34,277 bases of DNA. It comes from Tepidanaerobacter sp. EBM-38. GTDB lineage: Bacteria; Bacillota; Thermosediminibacteria; Thermosediminibacterales; Tepidanaerobacteraceae. The stretch covers positions 1 to 34,277 of the forward strand of contig MPOT01000037.1 in assembly GCA_001896545.1 (NCBI GenBank). The letters run 5' to 3'. A program made the position numbers and the translations under genes. Below are positions 7,717 through 15,052 of the stretch, one piece after another. A model generated the notes under the pieces. The model was not told the DNA's origin. It worked only from the letters and a program-made list of their open reading frames with translations, and did no database searches. Positions within the stretch are counted from its first letter, which is position 1. Every line of letters begins with the position of its first letter.

Positions 7717-8418
7717 GTGATTTATATTTTTGATGTAAAAGCAAGCGTTTTGCCTGAAACTCTTTTGTTTGAAGGAATAGAAAAAGATGATTTAGCTCTC
7801 ATGCTGGACTGTCTTGAGCCGAGGATATGTGACTACAAAAAGGATGAGTTCATCACTATGGCGGGAGATGCTTTTGAGTCAGTGGGGATATTGCTGAAGG
7901 GCAAAGCCGCAGTTATAAAAGAAACTTTTGCAGGAAATCGAGTGGTTATTGCAATTTTGCAGCCGGGGGATATGTTTGGAGAGATGGTGGTATTTTCAAA
8001 AAATCCCGTTTGGCCTTCAACAGTTATAGCTCAGGAAGATTGCATGGTGTTTTTTCTTTCAGGCAACAAGATAACAGGCCAATGTGACAAGGTGTGCCCC
8101 TGGCATAAAACCCTTATACTCAATATGCTCAAGATTGTATCTGAACGGGCTTTGGTGCTCAATAAGAAGGTTGAATATCTGACAATTAAAAGTATGAGGG
8201 GTAAAATAAGTGCCTTTTTGATGGAGCAATATAAAAAAACGGGTAAAACCACATTTGTTTTACCCATGAATCGAAACGACATGGCAGATTTTTTAAATGT
8301 ATCGCGACCATCTATGTCCCGGGAAATGAGCCGCATGAAGGATGAGGGAATTATCGATTATCACCGCTCAGCAATTAAGATAAAGGACATCGAGGCTCTA
8401 AGACAGTATGCAGAATAA
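7717..8418 (+). CDS. Crp/Fnr-family regulator, probable nitrosative-stress (HcpR-like)
   Basis: A 233-residue regulator with a cyclic-nucleotide-binding-like beta-barrel (about 12-130), a dimerisation helix (about 133-160) and a Crp-type helix-turn-helix near the C terminus (RNDMADFLNVSRPSMSREMSRM, about 184-205). A QCDKVCPWH motif just before the dimerisation helix provides two cysteines, different from the N-terminal cysteine cluster of classical FNR. Divergent placement from the Fe-S gene and hcp suggests it controls them in response to NO or related stress. The start is a GTG with a weak GTGGG site. The effector cannot be read from sequence. Confidence 0.85.
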   Translation: MIYIFDVKASVLPETLLFEGIEKDDLALMLDCLEPRICDYKKDEFITMAGDAFESVGILLKGKAAVIKETFAGNRVVIAILQPGDMFGEMVVFSKNPVWPSTVIAQEDCMVFFLSGNKITGQCDKVCPWHKTLILNMLKIVSERALVLNKKVEYLTIKSMRGKISAFLMEQYKKTGKTTFVLPMNRNDMADFLNVSRPSMSREMSRMKDEGIIDYHRSAIKIKDIEALRQYAE

Positions 8419-8525
8419 GGACAAATTTGTTCTGGATTTACATCAAGATCATCAAGTCTTCTCTCGAGATTGCGTAATGCACAACATCATAATTAGAAAA
8501 TTAGATTATTGTCACTTTACAATCC

Positions 8526-8870
8526 CTAATCCCAGTATGATAATTTCAAAAACATATTTACAATCTTTTGTAATTCAGAAAATTCTTCTTCACTTAATAC
8601 ACCATAATCCCTGCCATAAATACCCCTTGATTCCAAGCTCCATAAGAATGACTTAAAATTAGGATATTTATCAATATTTTTCTTTATTAAATATATAAAG
8701 TGCTCCAACTTCCGGTAGTTAATAGTGTTATTGTTTTTTTCCTCTTCATACAAGGATAAATCTAATATTAATTCTAGTGGTTTAGTAATTTTATATCTAT
8801 AATCATCGGTATTATCAGGTAAAAAATCACTTTTATAATTTTCGTAGCTTTCGCATACTATTCTATACAT
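8526..8870 (-). CDS. Hypothetical protein, partner of the nucleotidyltransferase-like gene
   Basis: A 114-residue, charged, probably helical protein (EEEKNNNTINYRKLEHFIYLIKKNIDKYP) that I do not recognise. Its ATG lies inside the end of the upstream gene (8-base overlap) with GGGAGAG as ribosome binding site, so the two are translationally coupled. Both are more AT-rich than the surrounding genes, which may indicate transfer. A toxin-antitoxin or abortive-infection pair is possible from the layout alone. Confidence 0.6.
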   Translation of the reverse strand: MYRIVCESYENYKSDFLPDNTDDYRYKITKPLELILDLSLYEEEKNNNTINYRKLEHFIYLIKKNIDKYPNFKSFLWSLESRGIYGRDYGVLSEEEFSELQKIVNMFLKLSYWD

Positions 8871-9372
8871 CGTATCTCTCCCTAAATTCTGGCAATCTCT
8901 TTATAAATTGATTTTTTTTAGATTCATATAAATCATCCCTCGACAATACCTCGTCTATAATTTGATTTATTAAATCCTTGTCCGCCATATTCATAAGCTC
9001 ATCTATATCTTCTATATCTTTTTGTTCCAATCTTATTATTTTGCTCACGATTATGTCTTCTGGTGATAATAAATACACATTTAAATATTTAAATTTGTTT
9101 AACTTCATTGCTCTTTCTTTGTACCTAGGTGATATAACAGTGCTTTCATATTCTAACATATCAAAGTCTCTTAATTGGACGAAAACCCTTCCTAATTTAG
9201 AAGGATAATTTAAATCTATAAAATCAAAATCTCGCGTAGCCCTGTTAGTATATTCACCTAATATGCAGGCAGCCCCTCCTAAAAAATATATATCAAATGG
9301 CTCAACATCAAAAGCAATAGCGACCTTTTCCATATCAAAAATTCTATCCTCTAATTGTTTCTTTAATTCCAT
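8863..9372 (-). CDS. Nucleotidyltransferase-like protein (DUF6036-type)
   Basis: About 169 residues. The segment FLGGAACILGEYTNRATRDF followed by DFID has the hG[GS]...DxD layout of the polymerase-beta nucleotidyltransferase fold seen in DUF6036 and AbiEii-like proteins. A later LSPEDIIVSKIIRLEQKDIEDIDEL block matches the usual helical region with an (E/D)D motif in those families. I chose the ATG eight bases after AAGG; a GTG three codons upstream overlaps the binding site. Downstream it overlaps the gene for an unknown protein. The substrate is unknown, and activity as a tRNA-modifying toxin is speculation. Confidence 0.7.
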   Translation of the reverse strand: MELKKQLEDRIFDMEKVAIAFDVEPFDIYFLGGAACILGEYTNRATRDFDFIDLNYPSKLGRVFVQLRDFDMLEYESTVISPRYKERAMKLNKFKYLNVYLLSPEDIIVSKIIRLEQKDIEDIDELMNMADKDLINQIIDEVLSRDDLYESKKNQFIKRLPEFRERYDV

Positions 9373-9448
9373 AATTATCACCTTATATTAATATAGCAAT
9401 GATATTATATCATATTATTTATTGCACATAATATAAATAATGCTGCAT

Positions 9449-9480
9449 CGTGCAGCGGGCGGTCGATGACCGCCACTACG
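9449..9480. repeat. Short GC-rich palindromic repeat, copy 2
   Basis: GGCGGTC-GAT-GACCGCC (9458-9474) with flanks that are the reverse complement of copy 1 at 649-680 apart from a few changes. It ends a few bases before the rlmH stop codon and separates rlmH from the nucleotidyltransferase pair. The hairpin could also slow transcription at the end of rlmH, though no T-run follows. Confidence 0.6.
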
Positions 9481-9484
9481 TCCG

Positions 9485-9964
9485 CTATTTATGGTAGGGT
9501 TCACCGTTTATTATTTTAAACCAGCGATAAATCTGTTCAAGCAGCATAAGCTTCATAAGTTGGTGTGGGAATGTAAGTTTTGAAAAGGAAAGGCAAAGGT
9601 CTGCCCTGGCTTTAACTTCAGGGGAAAGGCCAAGGGAGCCGCCGATGATAAATGTAATATGTGACTTGCCGTCTATCATAAGATCGCTTAACTTTTTAGC
9701 CATTTCTTCGGAAAAAAGCGCTCTGCCCTCGATACATAGGGCAACTACAAAAGATGAGGGGTTTAGTTTTTGAAGTATGCTATTTCCTTCACGCTCTAAC
9801 ACCTGAGCCTTTTCTTTTTCGCTTAAGTTTTCCGGAGCCTTCTGCTCTATAGCTTCGATAATGCGCAATTTGCAGTAAGGCGTAAGTCTTTTTTTATATT
9901 CCTTTATACCGTCTAATATATATTTTTCTTTTATCTTGCCTACGCAAATAATATCTATATTCAT
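9485..9964 (-). CDS. rlmH: 23S rRNA (pseudouridine1915-N3)-methyltransferase
   Basis: A 159-residue SPOUT-family methyltransferase acting on helix 69 of 23S rRNA. The N terminus MNIDIICVGKIKEKY and the C-terminal knot (HITFIIGGSLGLS, then LSFSKLTFPHQLMKLMLLEQIYRWFKIINGEPYHK-type end) are diagnostic and complete. The ATG given follows AAGGA at good spacing. A longer frame adds 18 codons with no family support. The gene is monocistronic here, flanked on both sides by repeats. Confidence 0.95.
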   Translation of the reverse strand: MNIDIICVGKIKEKYILDGIKEYKKRLTPYCKLRIIEAIEQKAPENLSEKEKAQVLEREGNSILQKLNPSSFVVALCIEGRALFSEEMAKKLSDLMIDGKSHITFIIGGSLGLSPEVKARADLCLSFSKLTFPHQLMKLMLLEQIYRWFKIINGEPYHK

Positions 9965-10027
9965 TAGCACATCCTTCACTTTCTGCAGGGAAAACCTCTG
10001 AAAAGAATCTTCTATCAAACCAGCCTT

Positions 10028-10273
10028 TAAGATTCTTCGTTTCGCTGCGCTTCACTCAAAATGACAGGAATTGGTATCATTCTAAGCACTAGCACCCATA
10101 TCATCCTACCGATAGTGCTAGTGTAACCTTAATCAATAGTGCCAATGTCATCATACCGATAGTGCACAATGTTATCTCAGCGATATTGCCCCATGTCATC
10201 CTGAACGAAGTGAAGGATCTTTCTTTAAGCAGCTAAAGATTCTTCATTGCGCTTTGCTCCATTCAAAATGACA
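10028..10273 (+). repeat. Repeat cluster: half element, 24-bp tandem array and 80-bp element copy B
   Basis: Most of the 334-base spacer between azlD and rlmH is repeats. 10028-10066 is a half copy ending CAAAATGACA. 10092-10211 holds five degenerate units of 23-25 bases (10092, 10117, 10141, 10164, 10188), each with a CCATGTCATC-like start and a CGATAGTG-like end. The last unit merges into the 80-bp element at 10194-10273, which matches the inverted copy at 4635-4714 at 70 of 80 positions. No reading frame is evident. Confidence 0.7.
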
Positions 10274-10353
10274 GAACCCAGGGATTTTTTTGAGGTTTTC
10301 AGGGCACATGGGCTTTAAAATTTATGCTTTTGTAGTTTAGATCTTACTGGATT

Positions 10354-10656
10354 TCACAGTAAAAGCTGGCAAATGTAAGCTGCCAAAATGCCGCCGATGG
10401 CAACTTTTATCATCTCTTGATTATGATATGCCAAAAACAGGGCAAAAGCACCGCCCAATACTGATGCTAGGATATTCCCCGTGGAATATAGTATGCCGGG
10501 AAATGTCATCGCTCCCAATACTGCATAAGGCATGTAGTATAAAAATGATTTGACAAATTTGGATTTTAGTTTTCCTTTAATTAGTATTATTGGAAGGACT
10601 CTTATCATATAGGTCACAAGAGCCATGACTATTAATGCAGGATATACATTACTCAT
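10354..10656 (-). CDS. azlD: AzlD-family branched-chain amino acid transport protein
   Basis: About 100 residues with three to four hydrophobic segments (ALIVMALVTYMIRVLPIILI, FLYYMPYAVLGAMTFPGIL, GGAFALFLAYHN, GGILAAYICQLLL), matching the small subunit of AzlCD exporters for branched-chain amino acids and analogues. I prefer the ATG nine bases after AGAGG. It overlaps the azlC stop by 8 bases, consistent with coupling. Longer starts (an ATG two codons earlier, or 11 extra codons) are possible. Confidence 0.88.
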   Translation of the reverse strand: MSNVYPALIVMALVTYMIRVLPIILIKGKLKSKFVKSFLYYMPYAVLGAMTFPGILYSTGNILASVLGGAFALFLAYHNQEMIKVAIGGILAAYICQLLL

Positions 10657-11365
10657 ATTCATCTTCCTCTCTAGGGAATATAACAGCACCGATTGACGAT
10701 GCTACAATAGTTGCAATAATGATAACCCACCCTGTAGAGAGCGAATTTATATAAGGAATCCATGTAAAAGCCGAACTTATAGTTATTGCCGTCAAAGCAA
10801 CTACCAGCGCTGCTTTAGACTCCTTTGCCGCAGGGACTACTATGGCAATAAACATGCAGTAAAGTGCTATGCCCATGGCACTTTGCAGCGTAGGCGGCAG
10901 CAGTGAAGATGTCAGAGCTCCCATAGCCGTACCTAAAGCCCATCCGATGTAGGGTATCGTAATAAGGCCTGCCATGTATGATGAAGTAAGCTCGCCAGGC
11001 TGCACAGCAGATATTGCAAAGATTTCATCTGTTATTCCAAAAGCCAAAATGTATTTTTTAAAGTCGGGTATCTTGTTTGATAGTTTCTGGGACAGGGATA
11101 TTGACATGAGCATATAGCGCAAATTGACTATAAAGGTCGTCAATGCAATTTCTATAAGTGATGCACCCTCTATAATTAAATTCATACCTGCAAATTGACC
11201 TGCCGATGTTAAATTTGTCATAGAGATTAAGATAGCAGCTACAACCGGTATGCCGCCCTTTACCGCCATAAGGCCAAAAGTAAATGAAACCGGTATATAT
11301 CCTAAGGCTATTGGTATTCCATGCTTTAATCCTTTGTAAAAATCATCCTTTGTATGCATCTTCAA
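10649..11365 (-). CDS. azlC: AzlC-family branched-chain amino acid transport protein
   Basis: A 238-residue membrane protein with about seven hydrophobic segments and the family opening FYKGLKHGIPIALGYIPVSFTFGLMA, then LTSAGQFAGMNLI. With AzlD it forms a two-component exporter. The start is uncertain. A TTG lies nine bases after AGGAAGG, whereas the ATG two codons later is 15 bases from it. An out-of-frame ATG between them opens only an eight-codon frame. No regulator (AzlB/Lrp type) is adjacent. Confidence 0.9.
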   Translation of the reverse strand: MKMHTKDDFYKGLKHGIPIALGYIPVSFTFGLMAVKGGIPVVAAILISMTNLTSAGQFAGMNLIIEGASLIEIALTTFIVNLRYMLMSISLSQKLSNKIPDFKKYILAFGITDEIFAISAVQPGELTSSYMAGLITIPYIGWALGTAMGALTSSLLPPTLQSAMGIALYCMFIAIVVPAAKESKAALVVALTAITISSAFTWIPYINSLSTGWVIIIATIVASSIGAVIFPREEDEYE

Positions 11366-11552
11366 TCATTGCAACCTTCCTCTTTTTTAGTTTATACAAT
11401 CGTACGTTAATAAGTATAATAAAAATATAATAATATAGTCAACCTTTTTTAGTCTATAAACTTATTTTGGGATATGTTTATTTATACGAGTTCGTCAGTT
11501 TGGGAAGGTTCATGTATTTTGAAGTAAAAAACCGCATTCGCTTACTCCATAA

Positions 11553-12092
11553 TTACCACTTCAAAGCTCTTGAAATATAAATTATACCCAGTAAATTTAC
11601 AGCACCACTTATAGTCAAGGCAATACCAATAAGTCTTGTCATAATAACACTTCCTGTAAAGGGATTAAAAACCAATAATATCCCTAATACCGCTGTTATC
11701 AGAGCAAAGCAAAGATGTACCCACCATTTTTCATGTTGCAGTCTTTTCAAGTTAATAGAAAGCTGCAATCTTAAAATGCTATCGATAATAATAACAATGC
11801 CAAGCATCAGGGGAAATGCAGAAACTACTGCTTTGGGAGCAATTAACATAAAAATCCCAAGCAAAATAAAGAAAAGCCCATAAACTAAATCAAAGCCAAG
11901 CATATCTTCATATGCAGCTTTCCTAAAAAAGCCGATTATTTTAATAATACCCGGAATCAGTATAATCGCACCAAACAGTCTGCAAATAGCTAGGACAGAA
12001 AACTCAGGCCTGGCAATCAGGATGATACCTAAGGTAATTAATAAAATTGACATAGCTATAATTGCTATTTTAGATTTTTTTATGTATTCCAT
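11553..12092 (-). CDS. HdeD/DUF308-family membrane protein
   Basis: A 179-residue protein with six hydrophobic segments in two or three repeats of the pattern LLITLGIILIARPEFSVLAICRLFGAIILIPGIIKI, the DUF308 repeat of HdeD-like proteins. HdeD is linked to acid resistance in enterics; in Firmicutes the role is unknown. The start follows GGAGGGC. It is monocistronic, with divergent orientation to the riboswitch operon. Confidence 0.85.
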   Translation of the reverse strand: MEYIKKSKIAIIAMSILLITLGIILIARPEFSVLAICRLFGAIILIPGIIKIIGFFRKAAYEDMLGFDLVYGLFFILLGIFMLIAPKAVVSAFPLMLGIVIIIDSILRLQLSINLKRLQHEKWWVHLCFALITAVLGILLVFNPFTGSVIMTRLIGIALTISGAVNLLGIIYISRALKW

Positions 12093-12512
12093 ATAATTTT
12101 GCCCTCCAATCCGTAAGTTGCTAGTGTTTTTGAAACTACATTTACAAAATAAACACCATCGATTTCTAGTTCATGGTATAGAACCGCAATTTCCTTTGCC
12201 GACTAAATCTACACTCCTAAGTTATATTACCCTGCAAGCACAAAGTTGCTCTATCCCATTTTATAAACCACCTCCCACTTGTGACATGGCATAGCCTCGT
12301 TTTTACTGCATCTGCTCTTGTATTTTAGTTTTAATAAAAAAATAGTTTTTGTATATTTTTTCGCGCTGCTCCATATAATAATTTAATATTACTACGATTT
12401 TAAAGATTTGTCTAAAACTTTTGCTCTTATTTCTAAAAACCTGCATGGCTCTTTGTTATTAAAACCTTTATGGAATTAATTTAACTTATAATGCAAAAAT
12501 TTGAAATTGCTG
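12093..12512. other. 420-base spacer without recognisable gene
   Basis: AT-rich DNA between the DUF308 gene and the promoter of the methionine operon. I looked for short frames with a ribosome binding site on both strands and found only very short ones (under 15 codons). No repeat shared with the other spacers was seen. It presumably holds the DUF308 promoter. Confidence 0.5.
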
Positions 12513-12539
12513 TTGACAAATTATATCTTATGTTATAGA
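12513..12539 (+). promoter_or_regulatory. Promoter of the S-box methionine operon
   Basis: Consensus -35 TTGACA (12513-12518) and TATAGA (12534-12539) with a short 15-base spacer. It lies just upstream of the riboswitch, whose P1 stem begins about 30 bases later. Confidence 0.65.
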
Positions 12540-12570
12540 CTAGTATCCAATAATCAAAATAAAAAATAAA

Positions 12571-12688
12571 ATCTTATCCAGAGTAGCTGAGGGACGGGCC
12601 CTATGACGCTCGACAACCGGCATTTTCCATTAGAATGCATCGGTGTCAATTCCTGCAGGATAATTAATTTTATCCTGGAAGATAAGAT
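12571..12688 (+). promoter_or_regulatory. SAM-I riboswitch (S-box)
   Basis: All S-box landmarks are present. The P1 arms are ATCTTATC (12571) and GATAAGAT (12681-12688). The core reads GAGGGACGGGCCCTATGACG then CGACAACC. P3 is closed by GCATT/GAATGC. The conserved AATTCCTGC precedes P4 (CAGGATAA/TTATCCTG). A terminator follows 35 bases later. The P1 3' arm plus one base (GATAAGA, 12681-12687) can instead pair with TCTTATC at 12734-12740 in the terminator's 5' arm and loop, giving the antiterminator. SAM binding would thus switch off the methionine operon downstream. Confidence 0.95.
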
Positions 12689-12723
12689 TAACAGTTTGTT
12701 TATATTTCTTTTAAAGAAGCAAC

Positions 12724-12760
12724 AAGCTGCTTTTCTTATCGAAAAGCAGCTTTTATTTTG
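12724..12760 (+). terminator. Riboswitch-controlled intrinsic terminator
   Basis: AAGCTGCTTTTC, loop TTATC, GAAAAGCAGCTT, then TTATTTTG. The loop and the last base of the 5' arm are complementary to the P1 3' strand of the upstream S-box, which makes it conditional. The first gene of the operon starts 31 bases later. Confidence 0.9.
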
Positions 12761-12790
12761 TAAAATATTTTACGAGCCAAGGAGGCAGAT

Positions 12791-13978
12791 TTGGCAATGG
12801 AAGTTAAAAAATCTTTTGAGGAAATTAATGAAAAAATCAAAAATGGGACTGCGGTTGTTGTTACTGCAGAGGAAATAATCGACATAGTAAAGGAGAAGGG
12901 GTTGGATGAGGCAACAAGTCATGTGGATGTTGTAACAACTGCAACTTTTAGCCCGATGTGCTCCTCAGGTGCATTTCTAAACTTCGGCCATGCAGACCCT
13001 CCCATCCGAATGACCAAGGTACTGCTGAACAATGTACCTGCACATGCTGGTCTTGCAGCAGTTGATGCATATATAGGTGCTACTGAAACTTCTTTTGACA
13101 GGGATATAGAATACGGCGGTGCTCACGTAATATGCGATTTGATAGCAGGCAAGAAGATACACTTACAGGCGACATCGCCCGGCACCGACTGCTACCCCAG
13201 AAAAAAAATCGACACTTATATTACAAAGGATTCCATTAATGAGGCGTATTTGTTCAACCCGAGAAATTGCTATCAGAATTATGATGCGGCTATAAATACT
13301 TCCGGCAGGACTTTATACACATATATGGGAGTCCTGCAGCCGAATATGGCCAACATTAACTACTCTACATCCGGCGAGCTGAGCCCATTGCTCAATGACC
13401 CATATCTTCGAACGATAGGAATGGGAACCAAAATCTTTCTTGCCGGCGCTCCCGGTTACGTAGCCTGGCAGGGGACTCAGTTCATAACCGAAGTAGAGCG
13501 AGGAAATAACGGCGTTCCGACTACATCTGCAGCCACATTGGCTGTTATCGGCGACCTAAAGCAGATGAGCTGTGATTACATTCAGCCGGCGGTTTTTGAA
13601 AAATACGGCACATCCATGTTTGTCGGCATAGGTATCCCGATACCGGTATTGGATAAAGACATGTTAATGAACTTAGCCGTTGAAAATAAAGATATATATA
13701 CAAATATAGTAGATTATAGCGTTGGACGGCGCTCCAAGCCCAGCCTGGGCAAGGTAAATTATGCACAGTTAAGGAGCGGCATGGTTACACTTGAGGGCAA
13801 GCAAATACCTACTACGCCCTTATCCAGTCTAAGTAAAGCTCGTGCAATCGCTCAAGAACTGAAAAGGTGGATACTAACAGATAAATTTACGCTGCAGGAA
13901 CCTTTCAAGCATTTTAATAAGGTCTCAAAGCTTAATACACTGGAAGAAGTAGGCAAAGGAGAGATTGATAATGAGTAA
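12791..13978 (+). CDS. Homocysteine biosynthesis protein, COG1900/DUF39 family
   Basis: A 395-residue COG1900 protein. In methanogens this family is needed to make homocysteine directly from aspartate semialdehyde and sulfide, with persulfide chemistry on conserved cysteines. Here Cys57 (FSPMCSSGAF) and Cys134 (SPGTDCYPRKK) are 77 residues apart, the same separation as the two essential cysteines I recall for the Methanosarcina protein; Cys115 is a third. Glycine-rich motifs GAPGYVAWQGTQF and GIGIPIPVLD are family features. It lacks the C-terminal CBS pair found in some archaeal members. AAGGAGG precedes both a TTG (5 bases) and an ATG two codons later (11 bases), so the start is ambiguous. 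It is the first gene after a SAM riboswitch. Confidence 0.88.
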   Translation: MAMEVKKSFEEINEKIKNGTAVVVTAEEIIDIVKEKGLDEATSHVDVVTTATFSPMCSSGAFLNFGHADPPIRMTKVLLNNVPAHAGLAAVDAYIGATETSFDRDIEYGGAHVICDLIAGKKIHLQATSPGTDCYPRKKIDTYITKDSINEAYLFNPRNCYQNYDAAINTSGRTLYTYMGVLQPNMANINYSTSGELSPLLNDPYLRTIGMGTKIFLAGAPGYVAWQGTQFITEVERGNNGVPTTSAATLAVIGDLKQMSCDYIQPAVFEKYGTSMFVGIGIPIPVLDKDMLMNLAVENKDIYTNIVDYSVGRRSKPSLGKVNYAQLRSGMVTLEGKQIPTTPLSSLSKARAIAQELKRWILTDKFTLQEPFKHFNKVSKLNTLEEVGKGEIDNE

Positions 13979-14207
13979 AAAAGCATATAAACAGCGAATA
14001 TACATTGAAGCCGAAAAATGCGTAGAATGTGGTGCTTGTACGGCGGTTTGCGGTGCAAAGGCTCTACGCCTTGATAAAACCACATGGAAGCTTATATATA
14101 ATGTTCAAAAATGCCAGGGCTGTATGCTGTGTGTAAGTGCATGCCCTTCGAGAGCCATAAAAAGCGACATTGAAGATTTGCCGTCTGCAGTTGCAGCAGC
14201 TTTATAA
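13971..14207 (+). CDS. 2x[4Fe-4S] ferredoxin of the homocysteine pathway
   Basis: A 78-residue ferredoxin with two complete motifs, CVECGACTAVC (17-27) and CQGCMLCVSACP near the C terminus. Its ATG overlaps the upstream stop codon, after AAAGGAG, so it is coupled to the COG1900 gene. In methanogens the equivalent protein is a NIL-domain/ferredoxin fusion. Here the NIL domain is absent and only the redox part remains. Its likely role is to supply electrons for sulfur transfer or reduction by its neighbour; this is inferred from gene order. Confidence 0.88.
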   Translation: MSKKAYKQRIYIEAEKCVECGACTAVCGAKALRLDKTTWKLIYNVQKCQGCMLCVSACPSRAIKSDIEDLPSAVAAAL

Positions 14208-14229
14208 GGCTCTTAGCACAGGAGGTATT

Positions 14230-14952
14230 ATGTATCAAAAGCGATTCTATCGAGATTATACTAAGGCGCAGGGCCTTGTAAAATTTAATGTCACTGAATA
14301 TGAATCGGATTTAGAGATTATTTCTAAATCCGATTTAAAAAATGAGGCTTTATCTCAGCTAAAAAAATATAGAAATGAAATCACAAATTACATCAGCCTT
14401 TATCCTGAATTCATGACAAGCCTTGCTCCCATAAATCCTTCAGATGACGCCCCTGCCATAGTGAAACATATGTGCTTGGCTTCAAAAGCCGCCAATGTAG
14501 GTCCTATGGCCGCCGTCGCAGGTGCTATAAGTGAATATGTTGGCAAGGCCCTTGAAAAATATACCGATGAGCTAATCATTGAAAACGGCGGCGATATCTA
14601 TATAAAAAGCAATCATGACAGGCATGTGCTTATATATGCAGGCAAATCACCGCTTTCCAATAAAATAGCCCTACTGATTCCCGGAAATGGCAACTCTATT
14701 GGAGTGTGCACATCCAGCGGCACCGTAGGTCATTCACTAAGTTTCGGCAAGGCCGATGCAGCAGTGGTGATTTCTCATGATACCCTCTTGGCCGATGCAA
14801 CCGCTACCGCTGTGGGCAACAGGGTAAAGACTGCCGATGATATAGAGCAGGGTATTAATTTTGCAAAATCCATTCCGGGGATAGAGGGAGTTGTTATTAT
14901 TATACAGGATAAATTGGGCATCTGGGGAAATATTACGCTTACAAGGCCATAG
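14230..14952 (+). CDS. UPF0280 (COG2122, ApbE-like) protein
   Basis: A 240-residue protein of the UPF0280 family, a relative of the ApbE flavin transferase fold. Recognisable blocks are ASKAANVGPMAAVAGAISEY, the central IIENGGDIYIKS, and CTSSGTVGHSLSFGKADAAV. In methanogens COG2122 is clustered with COG1900 and the ferredoxin and contributes to homocysteine formation, but its biochemical step is unclear. The chosen ATG lies five bases after AGGAGG. A longer in-frame reading would extend back into the ferredoxin gene with no support. It is the third gene of the operon. Confidence 0.9.
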   Translation: MYQKRFYRDYTKAQGLVKFNVTEYESDLEIISKSDLKNEALSQLKKYRNEITNYISLYPEFMTSLAPINPSDDAPAIVKHMCLASKAANVGPMAAVAGAISEYVGKALEKYTDELIIENGGDIYIKSNHDRHVLIYAGKSPLSNKIALLIPGNGNSIGVCTSSGTVGHSLSFGKADAAVVISHDTLLADATATAVGNRVKTADDIEQGINFAKSIPGIEGVVIIIQDKLGIWGNITLTRP

Positions 14953-15016
14953 CATTAAATATGTTGCATCAAAAAAGCTATGCAAACAAAAGTGAAAAAA
15001 TATTTTTAATATGATT

Positions 15017-15036
15017 TTAGGTCAAATTTAACCTAA
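15017..15036. promoter_or_regulatory. 20-bp near-perfect palindrome before the metH activation gene
   Basis: TTAGGT-C-AAATTT-A-ACCTAA: every position pairs except one symmetric pair. It lies in the 100-base intercistronic gap, about 4 bases before the AAGGAG ribosome binding site of the next gene. It could be a repressor operator or an mRNA hairpin that limits translation; neither is shown. Confidence 0.4.
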
Positions 15037-15052
15037 TCTCAAGGAGTTTCTT

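Noticed and set aside
10092..10211. Possible CRISPR array
   Set aside because: The units are adjacent, degenerate and without unique spacers, and no cas gene is nearby; it is a tandem repeat derived from a dispersed element.
11359..11369. Leader peptide (8 codons) before azlC
   Set aside because: An ATG at 11369 follows the AGGAAGG site and opens an 8-codon frame, but it contains no branched-chain codon run and overlaps the azlC start; more likely chance.
12603..12878. 91-codon plus-strand frame over the riboswitch and the start of the COG1900 gene
   Set aside because: It runs through the S-box and its terminator, has no ribosome binding site, and overlaps the real gene out of frame.
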